From: DAOULY01 sp034414595 | Lineage (GTDB): Bacteria > Chloroflexota > Dehalococcoidia > SZUA-161 > JAUWZY01 | DNA length: 64,000 nucleotides | Assembly: GCA_034414595.1 (NCBI GenBank) | Contig: DAOULY010000011.1 | Coordinates: forward strand, 1 to 64,000 | Direction of reading: 5' to 3' | Shown here: piece after piece, positions 44,708 through 54,418 of the stretch | Layout of the letters: each line of letters starts with the position of its first letter | Numbering within the stretch: the stretch's first letter is position 1 | Position numbers and translations under genes: made by a program | Notes under the pieces: generated by a model | The model's input: the letters and a program-made list of their open reading frames with translations, nothing else | Databases searched by the model: none | Told to the model about the DNA's origin: nothing

Positions 44708-47700
44708 ATGGTGAAACCGAACAGGCTCAATAGGAATACTAAAAGCGAAATAGATCAGCTCTCCCAATTGGCAAGAGAAGCATGGCAACAAGCTGTGAGA
44801 TCAGAAGCGGGCTTGCGACTGAAAGAAATCCTAGGTGCCGATAAAATTGAACGGATGCGCTCGCACATTGAACTCTGGTTGCAGTCGGATGTATTGACGG
44901 AGTTCTTCGGTCTCGAGAATGAGACATTTAGAATTGCGCTGAGTAAGCACTTACAGAGCGAGAGAATCGAGGCAGTATTTTTCATCGACATCCTAGGTGC
45001 CCACGCATGGTCAAATCTTCTCTTCCATCGATATTTCTACGAGCAAATTGCGACATATGTAAAAAGAAACTTTGACGGCGTGTGGAATCTTGGTATCGTC
45101 GATGAGAGGATAAAGAAGAAAATCGATGAGAGATTAGCAAGATACATAGATGTCGATGAGGTGATGCCTGACTATAATTGTGGACGAACGGTCAACCTGC
45201 ACGTTGCAAGGATATTAGCATGGAGCGATGAGGATATGAAGAGCGATATGGCACAGGAACTTATCGACTTGCATAGAGTATTTAACATACCACTTTTCTA
45301 CTACCCACTTCAGAACCTACAAATGCTATTTATGAGAGAGACTGTCGAATTTCATGTGGCTGTAGACAGAAATGGCAAAGTGCCTTTGGATCCCGAAGGG
45401 TGTTGGGTATACTACGAAAGACATGCCCCCGGGGAAGAGGTTAAAAGAGACAGGGTGCCCTATAGTCAGTATGAGCCACAGCTTCCTTATCACCCCTTGC
45501 AGTACATTCATAGGATTCTTGAAGACCGAGAGTGTCAATTCGCCATCGAAAAGCGACAGATACTGCTAGGGCAAGCTGATGACAAGAAGAGAGTTCTATT
45601 CGTGAATACTCCAACGATGGACAAGGGGGGATTCAAGGGTTCCCCAACAGGCTTGCTTTACGCTATCGGGCCTCTTGTTGAGAGAATAAAGGCGAAGCCA
45701 CCTAAAGAGACGATAAAAATAGCGGGTTTCTCACAACTTAACATCTTTGACCCTACTTACTATACAGGTAATATCGATGATGAATTTGAAAAGAGGTTAG
45801 AACTAATTGATCCACATATCGTGGGGATAAGTTGCACCTCTGACTGTGTTCATATAGCCAACCGTATGATGTCGCAAGTCAAGAACCGCAACGACAAAAC
45901 GGTAACAATAGTTGGCGGGCCCCATTCTGACGAGGTAGATTTTTCGTCAGAGCGCAATCCGAACAATCCTTTGACAAGAAGATGCTTTGACTTTGCTATA
46001 GCTGGAGATGGGGAGTATATGCTCCCACACTTGATAAGGGTGATCATAGATGCTATGGACAATGGAAAAACAGACCTTGCTGGAATAAAAGAGCACGTGT
46101 TGCAGAATAGGCACAGCTTCGATGCTATACCTGGAACAGCAAATCTGTGTTTCAACCTCGATGGGAAACCGTCTACTATTCCTACCGCCAGGGCAGAGCT
46201 CAACTTGGATGAACTCCCTTCGCTGAGGTACGAGTATCTGAGGAATAGTCACCTGGAGGACTTTGATATTTTCAAACGGGGCGAAAGCATTATGAAGTGC
46301 GTCCAAGTCATGACACATCGGGGTTGTCGGGCAGGCTGCAATTTCTGCTCAGAGAGAATAATCTCTTATCCTGAACCAATTAAGTACAAAGCAAAGAAGG
46401 TTGAAACAATAATTGAAGAGCTCTGGCATTACGTTCACAAATTTGGTGTGGAAGCCGTCTTCTTCGATGACAGCACATTCATAGAGGACGAGAGCTTTGT
46501 GAAAGAGTTGTGTGTGCAACTCCGAAATTCCGGTTTGTCGACTAGAGTCAAATGGGGATGCTTAAACAGGTTTGATAGGGTTACAGACGCGGAACTGATT
46601 CAGGAGATGGCTAGCTCGGGGATGGTCTACATGTATCTGGGCCTCGAGCTTTTTGATGATGAAGCATTGCGGCGTATGATAAAGTTTGGCAATTCGCGGA
46701 TGAAAATGACCGAAGCCATCAAGAGCGCGCTTGATACACTCAAAGCGAATGAAGTAATGGTCGGCGTGTCAATCCTATTTGGACTTCCTACCGAGTCAGA
46801 AGAGGTGGAACGTCGAACCATAGAATTTGTGGGGAGAATGGTAGATGATGAGAAGATTCACCTAGTCTCCCTCAGTCTTCTGAATTATCATCTATCATCT
46901 GCTTTAACGGGGTCGTCATATAAGCAAGAGAACTTCAACTACCTTCAGCCGCCGACCGAGATTCTTGCTCGCCAGAATATGTGCCCGTGGAATAGTTTCG
47001 AAGAGGGTGGATGGTTCCACTCGCCTACGAGGGGAATAGATGAAGCTTATCTGGCACGTATACTATGGCATATACAAAAACACATAGGGGACAAGGATGT
47101 TCTTGTGAGACAAAAAGAGTTCGAAAAGTTCATTGCATTGTCTTGGGACAGTAAACTAGTCGAGGTACCTGAAGCCTATTCGCTTATTTCAAATCTGAAC
47201 AATATAGCTCTTTCAGAATACACGATCGTGGACAAGGGAGACAAGTATGTAAGGTATGACGAGAACTTACGCAGAGACTTGAGAAATCTGTGGAAGAGAA
47301 TCCAATCGAGCTTGACGGCTGGGCAAGAACGACAGCATTTCTTAATTTGCGGACCGTCGGGAGCTGGCAAGACTTCTTTTGTTAAAGAGATTGTTAGGGT
47401 AATAGGGGCAAAGCTGCTAGAACTAGACCTTGCCGGAATGACCAAACAAGACTTTGAGTCAAAGCTTGCCAACCTTGAAGGTGAAAGAGCCCCTATACTT
47501 ATTCTGGTTGATGAAATCCAGGCGAAGTCAGAGGAGAGATGGCCCTATGAGATTCTAAAGTCCCACTTGGATGCTTCTAAAAAAAGAGGCTCCCCAGTGA
47601 CTTTTGTGCTTGTCGGAAATCGAGAAACTCTTTCAGATATGAAAAACCATATCAATTCGCGACAAATGGGCAAGGACGTGTTAAGAAGAATTCCACTGAA

Positions 47701-48031
47701 AAACGAATGTGAGATTCCACGAATGAGCGTCGGTGATAGGATAGTTATTGCCATTTGCAACATTATAGAGGCGGCGCGCAAGAAAGGAAAAGGAATCAAA
47801 CAAGTTGAGAAGTCGGCGCTCTTCTTCATGTCACTGGATCCGAGATTAGATAGCGCCGGGAGACTGAGTGATTTTGCTAGCTCCGTAGCACAAGATATAA
47901 AGCTGGAGGAAGATATCCTCATGTACGATCATCTATTCACGGCTGGAGAATCGGAGAGGCGAGACTTCTGGAATCGTTATGAACAATACATGAAAGATCT
48001 CTCAGGGAAATACGTGGTTGTCTCGGACTAG
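44708..48031 (+). CDS. B12-binding radical SAM protein fused to a C-terminal P-loop ATPase
   Basis: 1107 residues. Residues 1-290 form an unrecognised domain. About 293-470 is a cobalamin-binding-like Rossmann domain (KKRVLFVNTPTMDKGG, VTIVGGPHSDEV, AGDGEYMLPHLI). About 530-800 is a radical SAM core with the cluster motif CRAGCNFC (Cys540, 544, 547) and FDDSTFIED. After a linker comes an AAA/ABC-like P-loop module with Walker A GPSGAGKTS (882-890) and Walker B ILILVDEIQ (about 930-937), NRETL as a possible sensor, then helices to the end. GAGGT precedes the ATG. The fusion of B12-type radical SAM chemistry to an ATPase is one I do not know. Substrate unknown. Confidence 0.88.
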   Translation: MVKPNRLNRNTKSEIDQLSQLAREAWQQAVRSEAGLRLKEILGADKIERMRSHIELWLQSDVLTEFFGLENETFRIALSKHLQSERIEAVFFIDILGAHAWSNLLFHRYFYEQIATYVKRNFDGVWNLGIVDERIKKKIDERLARYIDVDEVMPDYNCGRTVNLHVARILAWSDEDMKSDMAQELIDLHRVFNIPLFYYPLQNLQMLFMRETVEFHVAVDRNGKVPLDPEGCWVYYERHAPGEEVKRDRVPYSQYEPQLPYHPLQYIHRILEDRECQFAIEKRQILLGQADDKKRVLFVNTPTMDKGGFKGSPTGLLYAIGPLVERIKAKPPKETIKIAGFSQLNIFDPTYYTGNIDDEFEKRLELIDPHIVGISCTSDCVHIANRMMSQVKNRNDKTVTIVGGPHSDEVDFSSERNPNNPLTRRCFDFAIAGDGEYMLPHLIRVIIDAMDNGKTDLAGIKEHVLQNRHSFDAIPGTANLCFNLDGKPSTIPTARAELNLDELPSLRYEYLRNSHLEDFDIFKRGESIMKCVQVMTHRGCRAGCNFCSERIISYPEPIKYKAKKVETIIEELWHYVHKFGVEAVFFDDSTFIEDESFVKELCVQLRNSGLSTRVKWGCLNRFDRVTDAELIQEMASSGMVYMYLGLELFDDEALRRMIKFGNSRMKMTEAIKSALDTLKANEVMVGVSILFGLPTESEEVERRTIEFVGRMVDDEKIHLVSLSLLNYHLSSALTGSSYKQENFNYLQPPTEILARQNMCPWNSFEEGGWFHSPTRGIDEAYLARILWHIQKHIGDKDVLVRQKEFEKFIALSWDSKLVEVPEAYSLISNLNNIALSEYTIVDKGDKYVRYDENLRRDLRNLWKRIQSSLTAGQERQHFLICGPSGAGKTSFVKEIVRVIGAKLLELDLAGMTKQDFESKLANLEGERAPILILVDEIQAKSEERWPYEILKSHLDASKKRGSPVTFVLVGNRETLSDMKNHINSRQMGKDVLRRIPLKNECEIPRMSVGDRIVIAICNIIEAARKKGKGIKQVEKSALFFMSLDPRLDSAGRLSDFASSVAQDIKLEEDILMYDHLFTAGESERRDFWNRYEQYMKDLSGKYVVVSD

Positions 48032-48254
48032 GTTGTACAAGCCGATAACTGCGTTCAACGCAGAACTGTGCGTAGGTTTGATACCTCATATGTGACGGTG
48101 ATATTAAGTGAAGTAGCCGCTACATGGAGAGCCCTATTCTCTGTAATAGTAATAACCGCAGATACAGGTCAGTAGAAACAAACTAAAAATCTCGTCGAGA
48201 GTCAAACCATTGCACTTTTTAGGTGATTGTGACCCTCTAGACATCTCTATGGAT
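48032..48254. other. Intergenic stretch before the dnaE2 relic
   Basis: No gene or strong structure seen. Confidence 0.4.
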
Positions 48255-48522
48255 TTACCTGTTGCCAGTTCGTGGCCTTGGGTGCCGCCGCCACTGAGCA
48301 AGCACCTCTGCCCGTGAAAGCACAATATTCATAGTCCCAGCTCGCCTGGACATCACGCCCTCCACGAGCAGAACGGGCTCCCGCAGAATGTGCGGGTATC
48401 GCTCATACACCCGTGGCCATACAATGAGTGAGTGGGATGTGGCCATGCTCATCCTCCAGGGTGATAAACACGGCCCTGCCGAGGGGCCGCTGACGCCGGA
48501 TGCCAAGCCTCGCCACGGTAAC
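48255..48522 (-). pseudogene. dnaE2: Relic of the C-terminal OB-fold of error-prone polymerase DnaE2
   Basis: On the minus strand one frame reads VTVARLGIRRQRPLGRAVFI then TLEDEHGHIPL, directly after an in-frame TAG. The following segment, in another frame, reads LIVWPRVYERYPHILREPVL then LVEGVMSRRAG. Together these give the OB-fold tail of DnaE2/DNA polymerase III alpha, broken by a frameshift near 48415-48425 and lacking everything upstream. Confidence 0.7.
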
Positions 48523-48567
48523 CTAAGCACCCGTCCTTCATGTTCACCACGTCCCGGCTGTGGCCAC

Positions 48568-49494
48568 CTACGGACTTTTGAGAGCTGCCAACCCTTCGTC
48601 CAGCCAGGACTTAACCAGGTCAATAAGAGCCGGTTTACTCCCCAATTTGTCCACCCGCTCGAGCACGTGCTTGAAGAACACCTCATAATCTCTTTTGTAC
48701 CGCGATGCACGGCCAAGCTCCGTCAGTATTGCTGTGCATTCCTTGATCCATTGGGCCGAGTAGTCTTCCTTGTACCCATAGCCCGCATAGAGATCACTCA
48801 GGTATTCAGCAGCGTCCGGGCCCCAACCTACCGCATAACCAGGCACAGCGAAGTCGTGCTCAAAGATTTTCCTCGCATCATCAAGAGAGTAACTTTCGAG
48901 GCCTTGGGAGGGGAACCGCAGCTCATAATTCTCTCTGGCCCTGTCCTCTCTGATTAAGTCGCCGAGCCTCTCCGTGAGCATGTCTGGAAAGTGCTGAGGG
49001 AGTCTGCCAAACACTATCTGATGTTCGCTTTGATGTAGTTGCTTCACGACATGACTGTGAGTGCCAGGGACTCGCTCCACCAGAACCCGCTTCCTCCTTG
49101 AGTATCTTGGCTTCTCTTCAATAGATATGAGCAGGTCCCTCGGGTCCAGCCATTCGACGTGAGCAATGGCCATTCCCACCAGTCGAAGGAGGCAACTCGC
49201 AGCATAGAAGTTGCTGTAGTAAAGGGTCACGAATCCCCATGACCTGTACCCACCTCCCATCAGGTGCTTGTAGGCCAGGAAGTTCAGGATGCTCACGGAC
49301 AGGAAATTCATTGCCTCGCTCAGAAAGACTCCATCGAGATCAAGCCCAAAAGAATCAAGCGTCTCCTTCTTTTTGATCGCAGTTTCTATCTGGTCTCGGC
49401 TTACCCGCCCGAGCAACTCACTCAAATACTCGCTATTTGGCCTTACGGCACGGAAGTACTCTGTCAGTGCTTTAAAAAGTTCTTGTGTAGCCAT
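48568..49494 (-). CDS. Hypothetical protein in the accessory region
   Basis: 308 residues, GAGG ahead of the ATG at 49494. Helical, with a mildly hydrophobic stretch (AMNFLSVSILNFLAYKHLMG and FVTLYYSNFYAASCLLRLVG) more like a buried core than a membrane helix. A basic region KPRYSRRKRVLVERVPG follows. I recognise no family or catalytic motif. Co-located with other orphan genes and the polymerase relic. Confidence 0.65.
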   Translation of the reverse strand: MATQELFKALTEYFRAVRPNSEYLSELLGRVSRDQIETAIKKKETLDSFGLDLDGVFLSEAMNFLSVSILNFLAYKHLMGGGYRSWGFVTLYYSNFYAASCLLRLVGMAIAHVEWLDPRDLLISIEEKPRYSRRKRVLVERVPGTHSHVVKQLHQSEHQIVFGRLPQHFPDMLTERLGDLIREDRARENYELRFPSQGLESYSLDDARKIFEHDFAVPGYAVGWGPDAAEYLSDLYAGYGYKEDYSAQWIKECTAILTELGRASRYKRDYEVFFKHVLERVDKLGSKPALIDLVKSWLDEGLAALKSP

Positions 49495-49853
49495 GAATTA
49501 GCCGCCTCTTCTTAGAGTGGTGGTTACAGTCATCATACCTGGTCAGGACGTTGCTGGACAGGTTGAGGTCTGGTGAAATCGCCAAAGCGAGGAAGAAACG
49601 AATCACCTCTCAATCTGCCAGGCAGCCGAGGCCGATGTTCAGGTAAGGGCCCGGCCTCCTCATCATACCGCAGACCTATCCTTGGGGCAATGCGCATACG
49701 TGTAACAATCTCACTTTTTGTTGGGTCCCAACGTGCTCCAGTTGGGCATAGCACCTCATGCAACAATTCTCGCACATGTTGCGTCGGTGGCCTTGCGCGA
49801 CAAATCGGCGTTTGGTTAGTTAGGATCGAGTGCTGCTGCTTGACAAGGCGGAT
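49495..49853. other. Intergenic region, possible gene debris
   Basis: A minus-strand frame (49533-49949) contains RELLHEVLCPTGARWDPTKS but has no start site or recognised family and overlaps the next real gene's start. I do not call it. Confidence 0.35.
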
Positions 49854-50411
49854 ATGTTTGTAGTATACAGTTTGGGGGATATGAACGGGCCTACAGATCA
49901 CAGAAACGACTGGAGTCTGTTGCAGTTCCTGTGGGACAAGTGGAAACACTCGAATAGTCTATTGTTTCAACGGCAAGGGACTTGGTGGTTGGCTCAAAGT
50001 GCAATACTCGTAACAGTTGCTTTTGTTTGGCAAACGGACCTGAACCTCGGGTGGAAGTATGGAATTTCTGGTGGGCTGCTAATTTTGATCTCAGTGTTCG
50101 GTTTTCTAACTGTGAAGATGGTGGATGCTGACATGAGAGTGAGAAATGGGTTTAACCTGAAGATCGTGGAACTACTGCGAACTCTTTCAGTTTCTTTAAG
50201 AGGAATAACTGACCTTGATGAGTCGAAGACCCAATGTTGGGACCCCTCCAATACCAAGCATCCGGTTAATCTATGGCACACGGGGGAGCCGTTGCGTGAG
50301 GGCAAAGGCACAAGAGCATCTGGATATGCGAAGTTTATTATTTTTATCCTCGCTATAATTGAACTGCTTGCGTCCTTTCCCTTCTTCATTTGGCTCGCGT
50401 TCTGGCTATAA
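49854..50411 (+). CDS. Small membrane protein
   Basis: 185 residues from ATG 49854 (AAGGCGG close ahead); ATG 49881, with GGGGG just before it, is an alternative. Three hydrophobic helices: about AQSAILVTVAFVWQ, YGISGGLLILISVFGFLTV and a C-terminal FIIFILAIIELLASFPFFIW. A cytosolic loop of ~75 residues separates helices two and three. Layout resembles small membrane effectors of unknown role in accessory islands. No family identified. Confidence 0.6.
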   Translation: MFVVYSLGDMNGPTDHRNDWSLLQFLWDKWKHSNSLLFQRQGTWWLAQSAILVTVAFVWQTDLNLGWKYGISGGLLILISVFGFLTVKMVDADMRVRNGFNLKIVELLRTLSVSLRGITDLDESKTQCWDPSNTKHPVNLWHTGEPLREGKGTRASGYAKFIIFILAIIELLASFPFFIWLAFWL

Positions 50412-50533
50412 TGAGCTGTGCCCCTATCATCAGCTAGCCTGAAGCATATGACTTGAACAAGAGTTAGCCACGCCTTCGCAGGACCTTGCTCCTCTCCGTG
50501 ACGAATGCACCCGTCAGGCTGTTGACCCGTTCA

Positions 50534-50788
50534 TCATTGCCATGTCCTCTCCGCTTTGATTATCTTGCAGGCTGTCATCACCATCTGAAGGAGGCACTCT
50601 GTCCCCCACACCCCGCCGATGTCTGGGTGTAGCTTATGGAGCATCTCCTGATGGCGTTTCTTCAGCTCTCCATCACTTGCCGACTCGTCCAGACCCGGTA
50701 TCCAGTAGGCATCATCCGCTGACATGCCCATCTGGAAGGTAAGGGCCTTTCCCATTCCTACTAGCATCTGAAAAAGCTGGGCGCTCAT
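50534..50788 (-). CDS. Mini-protein with a J-domain-like helix pair
   Basis: 84 residues (AAGAGAAG ahead of the ATG). The second half, LDESASDGELKKRHQEMLHK then LHPDIGGVWGTE, has the HPD tripeptide between helix II and helix III of a J-domain, with MVMTACKII as the third helix. A free J-domain of this size could recruit an Hsp70 to a specific client. It is not linked to any other chaperone gene here. Confidence 0.65.
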   Translation of the reverse strand: MSAQLFQMLVGMGKALTFQMGMSADDAYWIPGLDESASDGELKKRHQEMLHKLHPDIGGVWGTECLLQMVMTACKIIKAERTWQ

Positions 50789-50919
50789 TTGCTTCTCTTG
50801 TTAGCTCGTTGCACAAACTAGCGCTTTGTTGGATCACCACCCGATATCTTGTGCAACTTCTCGTGATTAGCTTTTTACCTCTCCACCTTTGCCTTATATA
50901 GCCCTTAACATGAACAACA

Positions 50920-52293
50920 CTACCTATCTTGTTCTGTGTTGTAATGACTGTTGGAAAGTATGCTCTGGAGTTTCTCTTCAGCGTTTGGCTCTATAAGTGA
51001 GCGAGTCATCAGTGGTAGAAGACTGTCTTTGTCTTCCCCATCACGCTTAAGCAGCATGAATTGAAGCAATGCCAAACGAGTGTATTCTATTATTTTTTGG
51101 AACAGCTCATTCGCTTCAACCCGTTCACTTTGAGTAAGGTGCCCCCCATGAATGAATCTACTTCTTATCTCGTAACTGCGCTTTACATTGCTGTAGACTT
51201 CAACGGGTCTCTTGCCGTGATAGTACAGTAACTTGGCAGTGCGTAATGCTAGGCGCTCAGATAGTTCTTCACGTTCCTCTGATTTCAGCAACAAAGGCTC
51301 CAAGCCCATTATTATTGTCGCAACTCGCCCTTCAATGACTTGCGAGGATAATAATGAATCATTAAATCTTAGCATTGCATCGGTAACGTAGTCAGTATCT
51401 ACAGGCGTGCCCGACAGTGCCTCAGCAGGGACTAAAGGCTTGAACGTCGCTACGAATTTGGGAAGAGGACTTACATCTGCTGAAGTAATCGTCGAGGTTA
51501 TTATCTGCGGGGCCGGAATGATGGGATGCGTTGTCATAGTTCCAACCTGTAGAATCGATTCTGCAGACTCCACCATCATAATTTGAGATATTGAAGCTGG
51601 CCTATATAGCCGAAGGGCTTGCATGAGTCGAGTCATCTCGTAGTGAATAGTTAAGTTATTCTTTGCCATCAAGGAGAAAGTAAGTATTGCAGAGGGATAG
51701 TCAAATGACGTGGCTCGATCGTGCGGGTATAATGAAAGAACATCTTCAAGGCGTTCCTTAGTCTCTAGATCTCTAGCTTCTGGTTGCCTCAAAATAACGT
51801 CCCTTGCTATTTCGATCTGCTCGATTTCCATTCTCAAGCCGCGTAGCCAAACTTGGGCGCTCCACTTTTGCGGCAACTTCTTGAGGTCATTAAGGAAGAG
51901 CACTATGAGCCGATTTAACTCCGCCCCCTTGGAGGGCATAGCTGGGTCTGACATCAGACGCAAGACAAACCTAGAGAGCCAGTAACGAGACTGTGGAATA
52001 CTGTCCCCGGTCTCGGTGGAAATGGCTTTTGCCGCACTGTCAAATTCTGCCAGAGACCCAATGTCTGCCTCGACTAGTTTGTGTCTCGCATGCCAGTCCC
52101 ACTCCTCTGCCTCTTGAAACTCCGTTCTCCTACTCCACGATCCTTTCGAGTAGTCGAAATTATCCAGCTTTGTGAGAACATACGTCTGCTTGTTCTTGGC
52201 AAGATCGCCATTCCGAACAGCGCGTTCCACTATATCCGCGACACGTATACCTAAATCCCAGAGTAATGTGCTGAAATGCTTCTCTTGCTCCAT
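50920..52293 (-). CDS. HEPN/ApeA-like protein of an accessory island
   Basis: 457 residues (GGAGG seven bases before the ATG). Near the C-terminus, VKRSYEIRSRFIHGGHLTQS has the R-x4-H arrangement and the hydrophobic helix pattern of HEPN ribonuclease-like domains such as ApeA and Abi proteins. The N-terminal 300 residues are unrecognised. HEPN proteins often act in phage defence or toxin systems, which is a possibility only. Confidence 0.65.
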   Translation of the reverse strand: MEQEKHFSTLLWDLGIRVADIVERAVRNGDLAKNKQTYVLTKLDNFDYSKGSWSRRTEFQEAEEWDWHARHKLVEADIGSLAEFDSAAKAISTETGDSIPQSRYWLSRFVLRLMSDPAMPSKGAELNRLIVLFLNDLKKLPQKWSAQVWLRGLRMEIEQIEIARDVILRQPEARDLETKERLEDVLSLYPHDRATSFDYPSAILTFSLMAKNNLTIHYEMTRLMQALRLYRPASISQIMMVESAESILQVGTMTTHPIIPAPQIITSTITSADVSPLPKFVATFKPLVPAEALSGTPVDTDYVTDAMLRFNDSLLSSQVIEGRVATIIMGLEPLLLKSEEREELSERLALRTAKLLYYHGKRPVEVYSNVKRSYEIRSRFIHGGHLTQSERVEANELFQKIIEYTRLALLQFMLLKRDGEDKDSLLPLMTRSLIEPNAEEKLQSILSNSHYNTEQDR

Positions 52294-52599
52294 AGCTAGA
52301 CCTCCAAGGCACTCTATCCATCATGTTTGTCTACAACATCGAGATTATACATCACATTCCTAATGTTGGCATCCAGTCCATAAACGCGCTTCCCTTCAGC
52401 CTCTAACTGCCAGGGCCTGTGGTAACTGTCAGCCGTAACAGGAGTCGATTCTGTGTAGCTGGAGTAACAAGAGCTCGTTTCGTTCAATAGGCAAGTGAAA
52501 GGCAAGCATAATCCATTTTATATTGACTAACGCGCCCAACGTGGAATATAATTTACTGCGGAAAGGAGGCAAGGGGTTCCCGCCTTTTAAGGTGCCTTC
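52294..52599. other. Intergenic region before the tRNA fragment
   Basis: No gene seen. AT-rich toward 52500-52560. Confidence 0.4.
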
Positions 52600-52644
52600 C
52601 TCTTAATCAGTAGGTTTGGGGTTCGAGTCCCCGGCGCCCTACCA
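52600..52644 (+). tRNA. 3' fragment of a tRNA-Lys(CUU) gene (attachment-site-like)
   Basis: From the anticodon loop (CTCTTAA) onward the sequence is tRNA: anticodon-stem 3' strand and variable region (TCAGTAGGTTT), T arm GGGGTTCGAGTCCCC, acceptor 3' strand GCGCCCT and ACCA. The 5' half (acceptor 5' strand, D arm, anticodon-stem 5' strand) is absent: CCTTC upstream cannot pair with TCAGT. A tRNA cut at the anticodon loop is the usual att scar left by tyrosine integrases. Confidence 0.75.
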
Positions 52645-52933
52645 GGTTCAACAGACGATGCCAAATCAGGGCCCAAAGACCCAATCAGTGTGTCGGTTTT
52701 CGGCCCACCCCGCCGTTTTTCGACATACTGATTCTACCCTGGCGGGTTGGAATGTCAAACCAGTGTGGTAGTAGAACTCTCGTTTCCGGCCACCAAGCCT
52801 ATAAATAGCGCTCAAAATTTTCCCTGGATGCGCTGTCTTATTGAAACCTGATTTGTGTAACCAATTGCAAGAGTGATCTCCAGATAGGGAATTTGACAAA
52901 ACGTCCTTTTGTAAAGCACAGAAGGAGAAAATC
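52645..52933. other. Leader region of the reductoisomerase-like gene
   Basis: No feature beyond the ribosome binding site AAGGAG. A promoter must lie here. Confidence 0.35.
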
Positions 52934-54040
52934 ATGAATGCACCATCCATTCCAATCTATTTTGCTGAACATGTGAATCCCTCAGCTATAAAAGGACTTA
53001 CCATTGCTGTTATCGGGTACGGAAACCAGGGGAAGGCACAGGCCCTGAATCTGCGGGACAGTGGCTGCCAAGTCATTGTGGGCAACCGAGACGATGAATA
53101 TAAAAAAAGAGCTCTTCAGGACGGTTTCGAGACCTATGATATTGATCAAGCCGTATCCGGAGGGGATATCGTTATGCTCTTGATCCCAGATGAGGAGCTT
53201 CCTCAAGTCTTTGCCAAAAATATCTCTCCTTATCTACGTAAAGAAGCCATGGTGGTTTTTGCAAGCGGATATGCGGTGGCATTCGGCCAGATCGAGATTG
53301 GCCAAGATAATGATGTATCCCTCTTAGCCCCCCGAATGATCGGGTTAGGGGTTAGAGAGCGGTTTCTTACCGGGGAAGGCTTCTTCTGCATGGTAGGAGT
53401 GCACAAGGATTTCACAGGAAAGGCTCGGGATAAGCTCTTGGCCCTTACCAAGGCTGTAAGCGGCCTCCACAAGCCGGCTCTGGAAGTGACCTTTGAACAA
53501 GAGGCCATTCTCGACCTTTTCAATGAGCAAGCCTTTGGCCCGGCTTTTGGGCAAGTGCTGATAAATTCCATAAAAGTGCTTCTAGACGAAGGACTTCCTC
53601 CTGAAGCGGTGTTGGTAGAGATGTATATGAGCGAGGAGATGTCCTATGTCTACAAAACCATGGCCCAGTCTGGTCTGGTCAGGCAAATTGATTTTCACTC
53701 TCAGACTTCTCAGTACGGAGCTATGATCAGGGGTATCCGATTTCTCGATCCCTCCCTTAAGAAAAAGATGGAGAATATATACAAGGAAATCAAGTCTGGG
53801 GATTTTGCCAGAGAATGGCAGAGTCCTCTATCCAAGCTGAAGCTCAAAGTCTTGAAGTTCTTGGCCAGAAGACAGAAATTAAACCACATAGAACAGCAGG
53901 TCAGAAGGTATCTGGGCCTGCCTTATCAGGATACACCGGAGCCAGGAGGAGTTCCCTCAGAGATAGGAGAAATCCTGCGGAATCCTGAAGTACAGAAGCA
54001 GTTACAATCCTTTGTGGACAATACGGAGTTTTCCCTATAA
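52934..54040 (+). CDS. Divergent ketol-acid reductoisomerase (IlvC family)
   Basis: 368 residues. Rossmann N-domain with GYGNQGKAQALNLRDSG, then the family segment SLLAPRMIGLGVRERF and the helical KARI domain, where DLFNEQ keeps the Asp and Glu metal ligands. The second metal motif reads VEMYMSEEMS with one extra residue compared with the canonical E-x3-E. IlvC makes dihydroxy acids in branched-chain amino acid synthesis. This copy has no ilv neighbours and may act on another substrate. AAGGAG six bases before the ATG. Confidence 0.85.
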   Translation: MNAPSIPIYFAEHVNPSAIKGLTIAVIGYGNQGKAQALNLRDSGCQVIVGNRDDEYKKRALQDGFETYDIDQAVSGGDIVMLLIPDEELPQVFAKNISPYLRKEAMVVFASGYAVAFGQIEIGQDNDVSLLAPRMIGLGVRERFLTGEGFFCMVGVHKDFTGKARDKLLALTKAVSGLHKPALEVTFEQEAILDLFNEQAFGPAFGQVLINSIKVLLDEGLPPEAVLVEMYMSEEMSYVYKTMAQSGLVRQIDFHSQTSQYGAMIRGIRFLDPSLKKKMENIYKEIKSGDFAREWQSPLSKLKLKVLKFLARRQKLNHIEQQVRRYLGLPYQDTPEPGGVPSEIGEILRNPEVQKQLQSFVDNTEFSL

Positions 54041-54418
54041 AAATATGGCGGCCCGTTATCACAGGACTTGTGTCAGACTGGAGAGCGTGAACGTCCTTCT
54101 TGGTGCAACCTCCAGCTCTAGAGTTGCTCCTTAATTGCCTTAGTCTGCTCAGAGCATGGTTGCACAGGAGCGACCCGCTACACAAGATGGCTAATTGTTG
54201 TTCGCTAAACGATTTGGACTTCCGTAAAGTCTGGGTGGGGGCAGCGGGAACCATCACGGAGAACGGTTTCAAATTCTAGGGCGTCTGTTGTTCACAAGAC
54301 CCAAAGTCCCACTTTTGCAGGCGATTTACAGTTTCTGTCGAATCTACCCAAATGACAGCATTAACATAAGTGGCACAACCCTTCTTTGGCCGGGTCACAG
54401 GCACGCTAAGGATCGGGT
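54041..54418. other. Convergent intergenic region
   Basis: About 380 bp between convergent genes. No terminator with a clear U-tract and no gene seen. Confidence 0.4.

Noticed and set aside
49533..49949. Minus-strand frame of 139 codons with a proline/arginine-rich sequence
   Set aside because: Start lies inside the gene at 49854, there is no ribosome binding site and no family. It could be debris but is not called.
52500..52644. Complete tRNA gene
   Set aside because: Only the 3' part folds as tRNA. No acceptor 5' strand or D arm can be found upstream.
53000..54040. Branched-chain amino acid operon
   Set aside because: Only the ketol-acid reductoisomerase-like gene is present. No ilvB, ilvN, ilvD or leu genes are beside it.
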